Shown: one piece after another, positions 34,656 through 46,703 of the stretch | Layout of the letters: every line of letters begins with the position of its first letter | Position numbering within the stretch: the stretch's first letter is position 1 | Assembly: GCF_021730395.1 (NCBI RefSeq) | Contig: NC_069367.1 | Coordinates: 4,648,501 to 4,712,500, forward strand | Reading direction: 5' to 3' | DNA: 64,000 nucleotides | Source: Mercenaria mercenaria | Taxonomy: Eukaryota > Mollusca > Bivalvia > Venerida > Veneridae | Program-made: the position numbers and the translations under genes | The notes under the pieces: model-generated | Seen by the model: the letters and a program-made list of their open reading frames with translations, nothing else | The model's database searches: none | What the model was told of the DNA's origin: nothing

Positions 34656-36660
34656 AGTGGGGCACCGCCTTGGAACGGTCAATGGCAAAAACACCACTGG
34701 GGAGCTTAAACCGGTTTATGGTGTGCACCCAAACTCACTCTTAAACCATGTGAAGATATATTTTCAATTATTTATGCCAGCGGTCCTTGGGTAACAAGCC
34801 TGTCTGTAAAATATTAGGGCAGATGTAGGCACTTGAAATTTCTGAGATAACAAAGAGGCCAGTACTGGTTCTTCCAAGGAAAGGAGGTTTCGCTTGTACA
34901 TGTTCCAAACACCGGCCACGTTAAAGAACAATACAGTCTGTTCGCAGTTTGCTGGACTTGCATATATGTAAAAGATTTCTGTCTCTCTGTTCCGCTGCTG
35001 TATGTAAAGTGCATTTGAACGTGTTTGTCGTGAACAGGGTGCTATGTAAATCTGGTATAACAGATCATATTCGGCATAATGCGCCGAGTTCACGCAGTTT
35101 AATTTTCAACATTTTAAAATCAATACTTCACAAAGCTTTTACACTTAGTCTATATAAATTTAAAGTTATTTCAAGTGCTCAGCTTTGTTTCAAGACAATG
35201 TACCAATCGCTTTAGCCAATAGTTCTTTGGAAGACCATTATATTTTTGAATAATAATTTATATAAAGCTTCCGTTACGTTTAAAGAGAAATATTGTAAGC
35301 TTCTCTTTGAACTTTATCAAGTCTGACAATAAGTGCACTGTGCATTGTTTAAGAAAGTATCGCATAAAAACGGAGTTTCTGTTGGCTGTATATCCAGCCA
35401 AGTATCGTAGACTTCACAGCAAAAAGGCGCTAAGTCTAGTAGAAATCTTCCAACTTGGATTATAAGATTCTTTAATTGTTTGTATATGCAGATTGGAACA
35501 TCCGACTCTCGGGTACCTGTTAAGGTGGTAACGAGGCTCTGTATGACGTTATACTCAGCAACTGGTAGTAAAATTCAGTTCAGTTTATTTTAAAAGGTGC
35601 CTGAATTTCACGCCAATAAACAAGACATGGAGAATAACATAGAGAAATAATGTATGTCAGAACCATCCTTAGTATATGGAAACAATACGTCTGCGGAATA
35701 ATTTCACGCTACGTATAACCGATTCATATTGTTCAGATTTATATATTGAAAATGGTTCTGCTATATATTACTTCGAAACAAGAAGATGACAAAGGAAATC
35801 ACTATTTCATAGGGCATGTATGTCGCCAAAAATAGCACATCGACGTGACGTCAAGGCGCAAGCATGTTTTAAAATTGCGGAAAGTAACACGTGCCGCGGA
35901 GTAATTTATGAGTGCGTTCAGGATAGTGCCTTATAACCTATACAGTGTATGTGAATTAAATGTAATACCATTCTGTTATATCATCTCAATTCTGAAACGC
36001 CCATTATATAAAGTAGTACATCAAATGTAGTGACACATTTTCTCGGCGTACGTAATACGCCAAAAAATATGACGTGATGACAAACTTATTGTTTTAATTA
36101 ACTGAAATGAGCGTGGATTTTTCATATTAGCATGTATGGTAAATAAGGCTGCTGGTGGTGTTGATGACAAATACAATTTATAGTTTTACAATATATTACA
36201 TACAAATATGATTGCATGACTGTTTAAACATAGAAATATGAAAGAAATACATTTTTTAGTATGAATCGTTCCAACTTCCAAAAATGTAAAGACACCTTTT
36301 TGTTGAATGTTGATATTTCATACACAGACCCGTTTGGGCTGCGTAATCGGACTAAAGTTTATTCAGGCATAAATCATAAATTTTCAATTTATCTGGAAAT
36401 TTTCAGCTCATGCAACATTTTTCCTTTGCCAACTTTGTCAGAGTTTTGTCACATCCAAAAAAAAATAGGTTCATGAAATTATCAGGATTTCAGTTTTTCT
36501 CACAATTATATATGCCTGTAGAATTTTTGGAGAGATTTCAGGTATACCTTTTATTTTCACAGCCGCCATGTACATTCATCTACCGACTCATCAATCTACT
36601 CAATATCAATAATCAATGTGTCTTCATAATGTTTCAACAAGATGAAACATGTTTTGAAAT
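34656..36660. other. Intergenic sequence downstream of the C1q gene
   Basis: Largely unique. ORFs of 60-110 codons here (34764-35093 and 35014-34814 minus; 34949-35215 plus) overlap on opposite strands and show no domains. The only supported signal is the putative poly(A) signal at 36358-36363. Confidence 0.4.
36358..36363 (-). terminator. Candidate poly(A) signal (AATAAA) of the C1q gene
   Basis: tttatt on the + strand is AATAAA on the minus strand, about 310 nt beyond the stop codon of the C1q gene. It is the first canonical hexamer I noticed downstream; RNA evidence would be needed to confirm it. Confidence 0.4.
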
Positions 36661-36671
36661 ATTGTTCAAGT

Positions 36672-38570
36672 TCAGTCAATTAAAATACCATTGAATGTTG
36701 TCCTGCCAGGCCAGATGTAATACTTTTGTTGATTGTATGTCTGTATCCAAACCTTGTCACCACTGGAGAGATATGCTATACCTGCATTCCCACCTGTACG
36801 TTTAGGTCCGCCTTGTACAATAGCTGCTGTTGTCCAAGATCCGCGTACTATTAACCCTACATGAGCTGTGTTATTATACCCGCCTTGCACGTTGAATGTA
36901 AACAAATACGTTCCGGATTTTGGTGCTGTAAAGATTCCCGTTGATGAGCTGTACCCTCCACCGTGACTGTACACAACCTCGTCAAATATTATCTTTTCGC
37001 ATTTACCGTAGTGGCTGCGTTTTGTTTCTAGTTTTGCGGAAAATGCTACTTTCCTTGCTGCAATTAGAATGATTTTTTAGAGACAAGCATATTTTAGTCG
37101 TTAAACAGGAACATTAAGTGTACAACTTTAAAAATTATTTATTATCTAATTTAAAAATGTTAGACTATGTATATCGGCAAAAATAAAAATGTAAAGTATT
37201 ATTTATCTATAGAATATTATGTATTATCAGTATAAATAAGGAATGTTGATATCTCGCGACGGTATTATGCTCTTGATATTTAAAAAAACACTGGATCGAC
37301 ATGTATTAAATATTAAAACTTTTCTTTGTTACCTTCCTCCTTTGAAATTCTATTGCTCAGCCGGCTGATCTGACCGTCAAAGTTGTCTTCCTGGCTTTCT
37401 GAAACATTTTATTTGTCAAATGAATACGAACCCTATAAAATACAGATATAAAATGTTTCCTGCTATTTTTCTCTGGTTCATTAAAATATATCGGTGGACT
37501 TTATATAATATATATTTGTTTTGCCTATATTTGTACTATAAATTTCGAGCAAGTTACTTTCTCCAAATAAATTAACGATTTTCAGAATTCAGATTTAGGT
37601 TGTGCACGTGCATGTTGAACGTGCACGACAAAATTTAGACTAGAGAATTATAATGTTTTGAACTTAACATATCAGACTCTTATTGTAATAAAGAATGTAT
37701 TCATACGCGCACGCGTACACATACAAAAAAATCCGTAACACAACATGGACTGTATGTACGAAATGTAAGTTAATATACAATACCTTGTTCCCTTTCAAGG
37801 GAGGTAAGCTTTGACGACACTGAACTTAATCGGCTCTCCGCATTATTCAGCCGATTGTTGATCCCACTTTTAGCACTTTGCAAATCTGAGCTTGTTTTAG
37901 TAAGAGTATTTTGTACTTCACGGATCTTGTCTAAGGAATGTTTTGATTTCTCTTCTATATCTTCCCTTACTTCTTTTAATTTTATGTCGGTTTTATTTTC
38001 GATTTTCATGTTCGAGTTTTCCATCATGTTTCGGAGGTCAACGTTCATAGCATTCATCAGTGTCATTTGAGATTTCATATCTGATTGGAACGTCTAAAAA
38101 TTGTTAGTAAACTTTTGTATAACTTCCCGCATGTGTTTTTTCTCCATATGTATCATTTTCTGAACTGCCACTGATTTTTTGTTAATTTTAGTTTTGATAA
38201 AAGATTCTGAAATGTCTTGCATACTCTTAATTTTATCAGTTATTAGTGATTCAGACCTTTGTTCAACGTTCTTGATTTTATCATTTATCAGAGATTCAGA
38301 CATTCTTTCAACGTCTTTCTTCACGCCGATAATAGCTGCCGTTACGTTAGCATGAATGTCTTCTATTTTGCTTTCTATATTTTTCATAGTAGATCTCGTT
38401 TCTGCCAGCTCAGATTTTATATCGTTTGTTACATAATCTATCCTCCTTGACAATATTTCATAAATAGTATCAAGGCTTAATTCTACCGACACAGTACTGG
38501 CCAGGTAGAACAATGAAAGGAAGTAAATAATTTTAATTCCAATTTGAACCATTTTCCCACAATTCTGCAA
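36672..38570 (-). CDS. Secreted coiled-coil C1q-domain protein (C1qDC), with an in-frame UAG
   Basis: Three exons with matching phases: 38570-37784, 37398-37333 and 37057-36672. The protein starts with a hydrophobic signal peptide (preferred start at 38552, MVQIGIKIIYFLSLFYLAST). A long heptad-rich coiled coil of about 230 residues follows, then a C-terminal C1q domain beginning RKVAFSAKLETK, with TGIFTAPKSGTYLFTFNV and the final NGILID before the stop. C1qDC proteins are secreted lectin-like recognition molecules; in bivalves many act in innate immunity. A TAG at 38094-38096 lies in the coiled coil, with open frame on both sides (KFTNNF / TFQSDMKSQM). It may be a nonsense allele (CAG to TAG would suffice), or it may be removed as the end of a short intron, since tactaac…tttttag precedes it. 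The gene is divergent from the helicase at 39286. Confidence 0.85.
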
Positions 38571-38590
38571 AACTTTTGATGTCCAATGCG

Positions 38591-38597
38591 CTTTATA
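38591..38597 (-). promoter_or_regulatory. TATA box of the C1q gene
   Basis: The minus strand reads gtctataaagcgc; the TATAAAG lies 39 nt upstream of the ATG at 38552. A start site about 25-30 nt downstream would fall near 38562-38566. That favours translation from 38552 over the ATG at 38570. Confidence 0.5.
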
Positions 38598-39285
38598 GAC
38601 AATGAAAAGTGTATTGTTACAATGTCCCTATCCTGAGCCGCATGCATGCTTTATGCATGCCATATTCACGTGGTTTACATAAAAAATATATGGTTGCCCG
38701 GATGAACCAATGATTAATATTTATGAAATCATTATGAACTTCATTAATTAATAATATGAATTAAGGCACCGCCTAGCATGGGGATTTATCTTTTATTCTA
38801 CTTAAAAAGAAATATTCAGCACTCAAAAGATTTAGTGTCATCATACCTCTTACAGTGCATATCATACTTTGCTAAATTTACAGGAAGCCGTGACGGTGAC
38901 GTCATTCACCGCGTTCTCGCACTGGCTTTTGGTAGTTATTTTGTTTGTTTGCACTCCACGCAGAAACTTGACGGCCTTTACACTTCCTTACTGTTTTAAA
39001 AGTGTTTTTCAGTTGCATGTACAGTTTTCATTACAATAAAGAAGTAAAAGAATCATGTTGACGCGGTTTACGAATTTCTGTGAATGATTCGGGGTGCTCG
39101 GATGTTCATGATGACAACCAGTCTGCGGTGTGTACATAAACCGGAACCGGAAAACATCGAAAAAATTGCCTCAGTATTAGACTGGTGCCCGTGTTTACTC
39201 TCTACGTTCCATAAACGACCGGTATGAGGTAATCTTTAAGGTGAAGGTCATCGGAAGTTGCAGGTACTTGCGACTGTAAACAAAT
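38598..39285. other. Divergent intergenic/promoter region between C1q and helicase genes
   Basis: About 700 bp of AT-rich unique sequence separates the two head-to-head genes. A CCAAT-like accaatg occurs at about 38706. The segment nearest the helicase start (about 39050-39285) is richer in CG, in the manner of a housekeeping promoter. No TATA box was seen for the helicase. Confidence 0.35.
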
Positions 39286-40137
39286 ATGGCGTCCGTAGAA
39301 ACTATTGAGGCGCGTCTCAATGTCAAACTAAAAGCGCAGCAGTTAGAGGCTATTCGGCTGTCGGAGAAGCATGATGTTTTATGCGTACTTCCGACAGGCT
39401 TTGGTAAAACAAAGATAATAGAGGGCATAGCCCTGTCATCAGATGACAGATGTGTTATTGTCGTAGAAGCGCTGAATGGCATTATGCAGCAACAAAATAG
39501 CCAATTTCAGTCTTCTATTACTTTAACAGAGGAGTTTATTCGGAAAATGTCAGCTGGAGATTCTGACACGATGGTATGCATACATAATTTGATTAGAGTC
39601 AGTGAATATCGTTTTATTTTACTGGTCGATATCCTCTTTCTTGGTAGACAAAATAAAATATTAAAACGTAAAATCGGTCTGGCCGAGGTCTCATTATTTA
39701 GACTAATTTGGCATTTAAACTTTTAGCATATAAAGCATCAGTAGCGATGAAAATTCCATCGGATATTGCTTCAACTATTTTGGTCTTTGAGTGTTTGACA
39801 CGAGTGTATGTGGATATTGCCCATATGAAAAAATATCCTGGTATTTCCTAGGATCTTATAAACTTGTTGGACTAACAATTTGATCTGTTTATGCAACTAA
39901 CTGAAAGTACTTTACATATGCAGCTTGCTTATTTAACTATCTATATCTGCCATTTATGTCAAACCCCTCACATGCATACATTTTATAACTGCCACTGTTA
40001 CACAAAAACATCTGTATCAGTTATGCTTGAAATTTTTTAAATAGATCTATCTTTTTACACTCAACAGCCATAAGTTTTGACATTTATCCTTTTTTAAATG
40101 ATTGAAACTGTTAGGAAAAATGTGATTGAATTCATTT

Positions 40138-40300
40138 GGGGTTATGGGCAGTTACTTGTAGAGATATTTTAGACTTTTGCTGGTACAGAATCCAGGAACA
40201 CCTGTTGGCCTAACTTCTCACCATTGCATTTATACTGACACACCATTACATAACTGGAATACAGTTTAAAAAAGGTTTTAATCCCAAAATAAACAAATTA
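40138..40300 (+). mobile_element. SINE family C fragment in helicase intron 1
   Basis: gggcagttacttgtagag, then ctggtacagaatccaggaacac and acataactggaatacag, match the body and tail of the SINE at 58437-58655. The head is absent and the copy is worn. Confidence 0.6.
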
Positions 40301-40638
40301 TCTTGCTTTGCGTTTTTGAACACCTGGTTAAAATGAATCATACCTAAGAAGCACTTTAGAAGTATCCATCCCTGTAGTACAATGAAAGTACAACCTCTTG
40401 TTCAGGGGAAACTCTGTCATAGAGGGTGATGCCAGTTCAAGTCTGACCAGTTGTTTCAGCTGTTTCAGTGCTCTTTTCTTATGAAATAAAGCATAGAATA
40501 TATTTTAATTATTCTATTAATTTATGCTAGAAAGAGTAAATGTTTTTCTTTGATGTATGTGATTCTCCAGAAAAGAAAAAAATCAACTGCCTAAACTTGA
40601 CAATTATTGTCAGTGTTCCCATAAACCTCCAAATGGGT

Positions 40639-40752
40639 CCCCCCCCCACCCCCACCCAGACTGATACATTGCACCCCCAGTGAGTTTTGTCTTGAAAGAC
40701 AGTTGTTATATACATCTCTTAGTGGTGGGGGCGTGGGGGGGGGGGGGGGACA
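40639..40752. repeat. C-rich and G-rich tracts forming an imperfect inverted pair
   Basis: A C9/CCACCC tract at 40639-40660 faces a G15-rich tract at 40726-40750, about 75 bp apart. They could pair as a hairpin. Proline/glycine-rich ORFs here are artefacts. Confidence 0.6.
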
Positions 40753-40794
40753 AAAATGCAAGAAAAACACAGTTTCCACTCCCAGCTTTTAATG

Positions 40795-41029
40795 CCATTG
40801 GGAACATATATTTCTGTTACTTTCAAAGTTTTTGACTTGAAAATTGAAACAGTTATTTATTATCAAAGTCTACTCCAGGAGAAATAATCCTCATTATTCT
40901 TATTGAATTTTGACAGAGTTATGCCCCTTTTTAAATTGGATTTTTTTAACTTGCAAAGCTCTAATTTAAATTAAGAGTAAAGCACTGAGAAAAGTCGAGT
41001 GCGCTGTCTTTATGGACAGCTTTGTACTA
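40795..41029 (+). mobile_element. GCTCGAC-family element remnant
   Basis: One and a half array units (ttttgacttgaaaattgaaac…gttatgccccttttt) are followed by the right end gagaaaagtcgagtgcgctgtc…gacagctttgt. The left end is lost. It ends 28 bp before helicase exon 2. Confidence 0.7.
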
Positions 41030-41958
41030 TTACTGGGATTTGACTTTATATTTCAGAAAAATGTAGAGCGGCTGAAGGCTGGCAACTTTAAGTATATTTT
41101 GTCACATCCTGAACAGCTAATATAGCCTGAAGTGAAGAGACTGCTGATGTCACACCCATTGGCAAATAGAGTATTACACATTTAAACTTGTCTCGTTAAA
41201 CGTTACAAATGCATGTAACAGAAACTCCTGATAAAAGATGTTGGAAAATGTTGATATGTCATATGTTCACCTATTTGACAATAGCTGTATGAAAATGAAA
41301 TGATTGAATGATTTTTTTTATCCTCATTTTCATTTTTTATTTCTGTCAGCTTCAAAATACATTCAAACTTAGTTCACCTGAACTCAATGTTGTTATGGTT
41401 ATTGGTATTAAGTAAAAAACATACATTAAATGAGTACCTTGCTGGGACATGAGGATGAGTTTCATCAAAGGGTACCCTGTTTAATTAATTATCTTCTGTT
41501 TGAGCAATAAAAATATGACTGTAAGTACTGATCCTTCCCTGTAGTACTGTAATTTTCCAAATAAAAGGATACTTTTAAGTCTTTCAATTTAGCAGTGAAT
41601 GAATATTTCTGCATAAAGATGAATACATGTATTGTTAAATGTGTATTTTCATGTAGATAACAAACATGGTTGTGGATGAAGCCCACTGTATCCTGTTATG
41701 GGGTGCATCAGAATTCAGACCGGCATATAAAAAGCTTGGGATGCTGAGAGCTGTTGTGCCCAATGTAAAAGTTTTGGCGCTGACTGCAACAGCAACATTA
41801 AAAGGCCAAGAGGAAATAATTTCCAGTCTACATATGCATGACACAAAGGTTATTTCAGCGTCACCAGACAGGTTTGTATTTATACAATACTGACGTAAAA
41901 AACCTGTTGTTCTAGCAATAGCAGTACGTTGATTAATAAATTAAATCAAATTCTTTCT

Positions 41959-42890
41959 AGCTCGACTATACGAAGTATAAGGAGAGTTATCCTACTCGAC
42001 CCGGCGTATGCGTCTCTTCGCGTCCCCGCCTTGATTAAAGTTTTTTTTTTTTTACACTTTTTCCATTTTCAACTTTTCTCTGTAATTACTAGATAGATTT
42101 GATTCAGACTTGAAATAGTTATTCCTCATCATCACCCACATCATCTGACATAAAGGCCATAACTCTGGCACCAATATTTCATGATTTATCCCCCATTTTA
42201 CTTAGATTTAAGGTTAAAAGTTTTGATGCACTTTCACTCTATCTCTGTTATTTCCGAATGGATTTGATTCCAACTTTAAATAGTTTTTCAACATCCATCA
42301 CCCACATCATATGACACAAGATGCAGAACTCTGGCACAAATGTTTCATGAATTATTCCCCCTTTTAACTTAGAATTTCAGGTTAAAGTTTTGATGCACTT
42401 TCACTCTGTCTCTGTTTTTAATGAATGGAAATTTTGATTTAGACTTCAAAAAGTTGTTCAACATCATCACCGTCACCATATGACACCATTGGTGCCATAT
42501 AACTCTGGCACCAATTTTTCATTAATTATTCCCCCGTTTTTACTTAGAATTTCAGGTTAAAATTTTGATGCGCTTTGACTCTATCTCTGTTATTACTGAA
42601 TGGATCTGATTCAAACTTATAATAGTTGTTTAACATCATCACCCACATCATACTACACAAGGAGCACAAGTCTGGCACCAATTTTTCATGAACTATGCCC
42701 CTTTTACCTTGAACTAAAGGTTCATTTTGATGCATTTTCACTATATCTCAGTTATTATAAAACACATTTGATTTAAATTTGAAGTAGTTTTTCCACATCA
42801 TCACCACATCATATGACACAAGATGCATAACTCTTGCACCAGCATTATGAATTATGCCCCCTTTATGCTTAGACTATACTTACATGTGTA
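41959..42890 (+). mobile_element. Array element (GCTCGACTATACG end), about 168-bp units, right end missing
   Basis: It starts tctagctcgactatacgaag. Five to six units are anchored on actctggcaccaattttt. No stem-loop/ttgtt terminus is found before helicase exon 4. A related minus-strand copy at 44967-46014 has a similar left end (agcttgactattcgaag). Confidence 0.6.
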
Positions 42891-44142
42891 TAGTGTTTTG
42901 GTACACTTTATCTTTACCACTCTTATTACTTAATATTTTTGACACAGACTCAGGCTATTGTGCAATATCTTCGTCCACCATTGGAGTTAATAAACACTCC
43001 AGTGACAGCTCCAGTTTCCTCAGTTGTCCCAGTTTCACTTACAATTGGGAACAAGTATTTTCATTATTTACTCATTTTGTCTACCTTGTTGACTTATTTT
43101 ATGATTCAATGTTATTGTTTCAATCCCATAGAACTGGGAATGGCAACAGTTAACAATATGGTAAAAAACATTATACTATTATTTGGTTCGAAGTTCCCAT
43201 TTCACAGATTTTCTGATTCACTGCTCATATGTGTTTTTCTTTCAGAACAAATGTATTCCTCGAGGTGAAAAAGAGACCCCCTTCAAGTGGCGGTGAATAC
43301 AGTGCAGAGGAGTCTGTATTCTCCTGTGTAGATCCACTGTTCAAAGGTCTAACACAAGAGGAAACAACCTTTCCAAAAACAGTTATCTATACACAGCTTA
43401 AATGGTGTGGAATATTGCACAACCGTGCTAAATACAATTTTGGGACACAGTATGTTAAGCAGTACCATTCTCCACAATCACAGGCTGTAAGTGAATAATT
43501 CAGATTTATTTTTTTTAATTTATCTAAGTGACTGATGTTATGTTTGCTTACAGTAAACAGTTCTTAAACCATCAGCAGACTCTTCATATATTAATGTGTT
43601 ATTTATCTACTTGTACATATGAAATAATGCCTGTAAATATCTGCAGATGAAAACAGCTATTGTGGAAGAGATGGCAGTTACTGATAAACAAGCAAGTTCC
43701 ATACGAATCTTAGTTGCCACAGAAGCCTACGGAATGGGGATGGATGTTTCAGACATAAGGATTATTGTACATGTTGGACCCCTATCAACTCTGGAATGTA
43801 AGGACATTCAAATATATTTTGCCTTTTTATATCTATGTACATGTACTGTGAAATCAGTAGCTTTTGTGACTTTCTAAGTTTTACGGATATTGTGACTGCA
43901 TTCTTCTACAAAGTTTACTCCAAAGCAACATAGACAGTTTACATTAATCTTCAAAGTTTTGTAATCCACAATTTCATATAAACACAAAATGAAAGTTGTG
44001 CTTACCAAAATAAATGATTTTACATTATACATGATAATAAAATTGTTGGCTTGTCGGCTGTACAATATGACTTGATATTCACAGGCAGCCTGGAATAATA
44101 TAATATCTTATTTTCTGTACATATCAGTTCATATTCTATGGG

Positions 44143-44655
44143 TCATAAGTCAATACTTGTATCTGACCCAAGATGACACAATATCGATCTCGTCCAAGAT
44201 TTTATTAAGGGTAACATTCTGACCAAGTTTCATTAAGACTGGGCCAAAATTGTGACCTCTAGAGTATTAACAAGCTTTTCCTTTGATCTGACCTGGTGAC
44301 CTAGTTTTTGATCCCGGATGACCCAATATCAAACTCGTCCAAGATTTTATTGAGGGTAACATTCTGACCAAGTTTCATTAAGATTGGGCCAAAATTGTGA
44401 CTTCTAGAGTGTTAAGAAGCTTTTACTATCATCTGACCTGGTGACCTAGTTTTTGACCCCAGATGACCCGATATTGAACTTGTCCAAGATGTTATTAAGG
44501 GTAACATTCTGGCCAAGTTTCATTAAGATTAGGTCAAAATTGTGACCTCTAGAGTGTTAACAGTCAAATTGTTGACGACGGACTGACGAACGGACGACGA
44601 CGGACACAGGGCAATCACAAAAGCTCACCTTGAGCACTTCGTGCTCAGGTAAGCT
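44143..44655 (-). mobile_element. AGCTCACC-type array element, minus strand, right end missing
   Basis: Read from 44655 downward: ttagcttacctgagcacgaagtgctcaaggtgagc (left hairpin), gtccgtcgtcgtccg, then three units of about 140 bp anchored on cacaattttggcccaatcttaatgaaac. The distal terminus is not seen. Confidence 0.7.
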
Positions 44656-44966
44656 AATAAAACCTGGAAAAAAAGACATCATTTTTAGGTGTAGCCTAGT
44701 GTTCCAATAACTAATGAGGAAATATGCTGGGGACATTTCAAAAATCAGGGAAGAATTACATGTACCTACTGTCCTAACTGCCACTGTCAAATATAAGCTG
44801 TAGGTGTCATGCTTGGCTGTGGTGCAGGTGTTACAAACTTTTGGTGCGGTCTATTTTTCTAGTCAGTCTTCAACCTGTTCATGGAAAACAATGACAGACA
44901 TGAGATTATCAAAATGGAACTAACTAACTCTGCTGCAGAACAGATAAAACTAGGTACCAGTACACA

Positions 44967-46014
44967 ACAAGAGCTGTCCGTTAACAACATGCTCCTTTGA
45001 AGCATTGATGGAAGTATTGTAAAACTATTACCACAGACTTTCAGACCAAAAAATAAATAAATAGATAAGACAAACAATGTACCTGCTTTTGTGGATTTGG
45101 ATAGGTCTTGCACTATATGGCAAGTGTGACAATGATGGTACTGATAAGCAACTGTGTTCAAAGTTTCAAAGCCATATTTACACAAAATATTGAAAAGTAT
45201 GCAACACTTAACTAGTTTCTATGTCAAAAAAGCTGTAACTGGTCTAAAGTCCTTGTCCGAGACAGAATATGGACTGGTATGAAAAATGTTACTCATTTCC
45301 GAGTCCAAAGGCCTTTAAAGAGCCATAATTCAGCCAAGATAGTTGACAGAGTTATGTACTCTTGTCTACAAATAGAAATCATGATGATAAACAACTGTTC
45401 TAAGTTTCAAAGCCACATTTCAAATAGTTTTGACAACACCTTGACTAGCTTGTACAAAAAACTGAACCAATTTCCAAGTCCAAAAAGGGCCATAATTCAA
45501 CCGAAATACTTAACAGAGTTATGTACTATTGCTTACAGATGGAAATCATGATGATAAACATTTGTTCAAAGTTTCAAACCCATTTGTCAAATAGTTTTGA
45601 CAAAACATGGACTTGTACAAAAATTGTACTATTTCCAAGTCCAAGTAGGCCCATAATTCAGCCAAAATAGTTGACAGAGTTATTTACTCTTGCCTACAGC
45701 TATAGACTGTAATAATAAACATGTGATAAAAGTTTCAATGCCATATATCAAACACTTTACACAAAATGTGAACTGGTACGAAAAACATAACCGAGATTTC
45801 TAAGTTAAAAGGGACCATAATTCAGTCAAAATCCTTGATAGAATTATGTACTCTTGCCTACAACTGGACATGGTGATGGTAAACAAGAGTTGAAAGTTTC
45901 AAAGCTTATCTCAAAACACTTTGTAAAAAAGTGAACTGGTACGAAAAACTTAAACAAGGTGTGACGCCGACGAGAGTAGGATAGCTCTACTTATTCTTCG
46001 AATAGTCAAGCTAA
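44967..46014 (-). mobile_element. Array element (AGCTTGACTATTCG end), about 180-bp units, minus strand
   Basis: The left end is at 46014 (tttagcttgactattcgaag). About five units are anchored on ataattcagccaaaat…gttgacagagtta (as written on +). The right end at 44967 reads, on minus, gttaacggacagctcttgtt, including a small stem and the family's ttgtt end. It lies downstream of the truncated helicase. Confidence 0.65.
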
Positions 46015-46680
46015 AAATATATATCTTAATCTTTATCTTAATTCTATTAAAACTAATGGGCGTCAAAACAGATGATCGAAACGCGAACTGAAATTATAAA
46101 GATGGATATTGTGCTGCCTTCTGGACAGCTGAGCTGGCACTGCACATATATAACAGTTTACAGTAATACATAAATTTTCTTAAAGGTCTGTTTATAAAGA
46201 AACAAGTAGTCATATCATGTTATAATCGTTTAAAACACTTTTGACATTTCATTGTTTACATTTTCAGCGGAAGGCTCAGGAACGCTGTCTCTATCCCTGT
46301 TTCTACGAAGGCGCTTTAAAAAATTGGGATACAGCAACTTCCGTTTCGTAACTTCCTGTATTAGCGCATACCGGGCTGTTTGGAGAGAACAGTCGGGTAC
46401 CAGGCTACCTCAGTATATGCAGACAACAAAGACGAATAACTATATACGAGCGATACCGTCTCTCCCCTATTACCCGACTGTTTATACAAATTTTCTCTGA
46501 AGTCATATTTGAGGAAGTTATTAATTACATTTTAACCATCGATCGGTAATCACCATAATATAACTGGACACAAAATGCGTAATGGTTCAATTTATTTTTC
46601 CAAACGAAACTAGGTGAACATTTATCAGTTAATGTATGTCTGTGTTTATCACAAACGCGCCAAACATAACGTGTGGAAAA
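46015..46680. other. Intergenic sequence between helicase remnant and the split SINE
   Basis: No helicase exon is recognised here. A perfect 12-bp inverted pair, aacagtcgggta (46388-46399) and tacccgactgtt (46471-46482), frames about 70 bp. The 82-codon ORF at 46252 has no domain. Confidence 0.4.
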
Positions 46681-46703
46681 GTGAATTTATTGGGTTTATA
46701 GTC
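46681..46703 (-). mobile_element. Tail of a family A SINE, separated from its body by a transposon
   Basis: On the minus strand it reads actataaacccaataaattcac, corresponding to the gacgttaaatccaacaaaat tail of the SINE at 8253. Its body is at 50078-50303. The TAGTC at 46699-46703 is one copy of the transposon's target duplication. Confidence 0.7.

Larger units (their letters stand above)
39286..43797 (+). pseudogene. RecQ-like DNA helicase, exons 1-5, interrupted and apparently truncated
   Basis: Five exons with consistent phases: 39286-39573, 41057-41170, 41657-41871, 43246-43486 and 43647-43797. Exon 1 has the upstream glutamine region (KLKAQQLEAIRLSE) and Walker A PTGFGKT (residues 36-42). 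Exon 2 has KYILSHPEQLI. Exon 3 has motif II VVDEAHCILLWGASEFRPAY and motif III LALTATAT. Exon 4 links lobe 2 (PKTVIYTQLKWCG). Exon 5 has motif V ATEAYGMGMDVSDIRIIVHV. A TAG in exon 2 (41123-41125, before PEVKRLL) breaks the frame, and no exon with the motif VI arginine-finger region (QEIGRAGR-like) was found before 46700. Intact relatives would be ATP-driven 3'-5' helicases. The introns hold SINE and array-element debris. Confidence 0.8.

Noticed and set aside
34430-34728. Cys/Val-rich overlapping ORFs on the minus strand
   Set aside because: Products of CA dinucleotide runs and a 62-bp duplication; no domain.
13671-41125. An altered genetic code, suggested by in-frame stops in the transposase, C1q and helicase frames
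   Set aside because: The stops differ (TAA, TAG, TAG), other exons end with ordinary stops, and isolated mutations explain them more simply.
46261-46345. Possible next helicase exon after acceptor ttttcag
   Set aside because: The phase-compatible frame reads KAQERCLYPCFYEG and has no motif VI residues.
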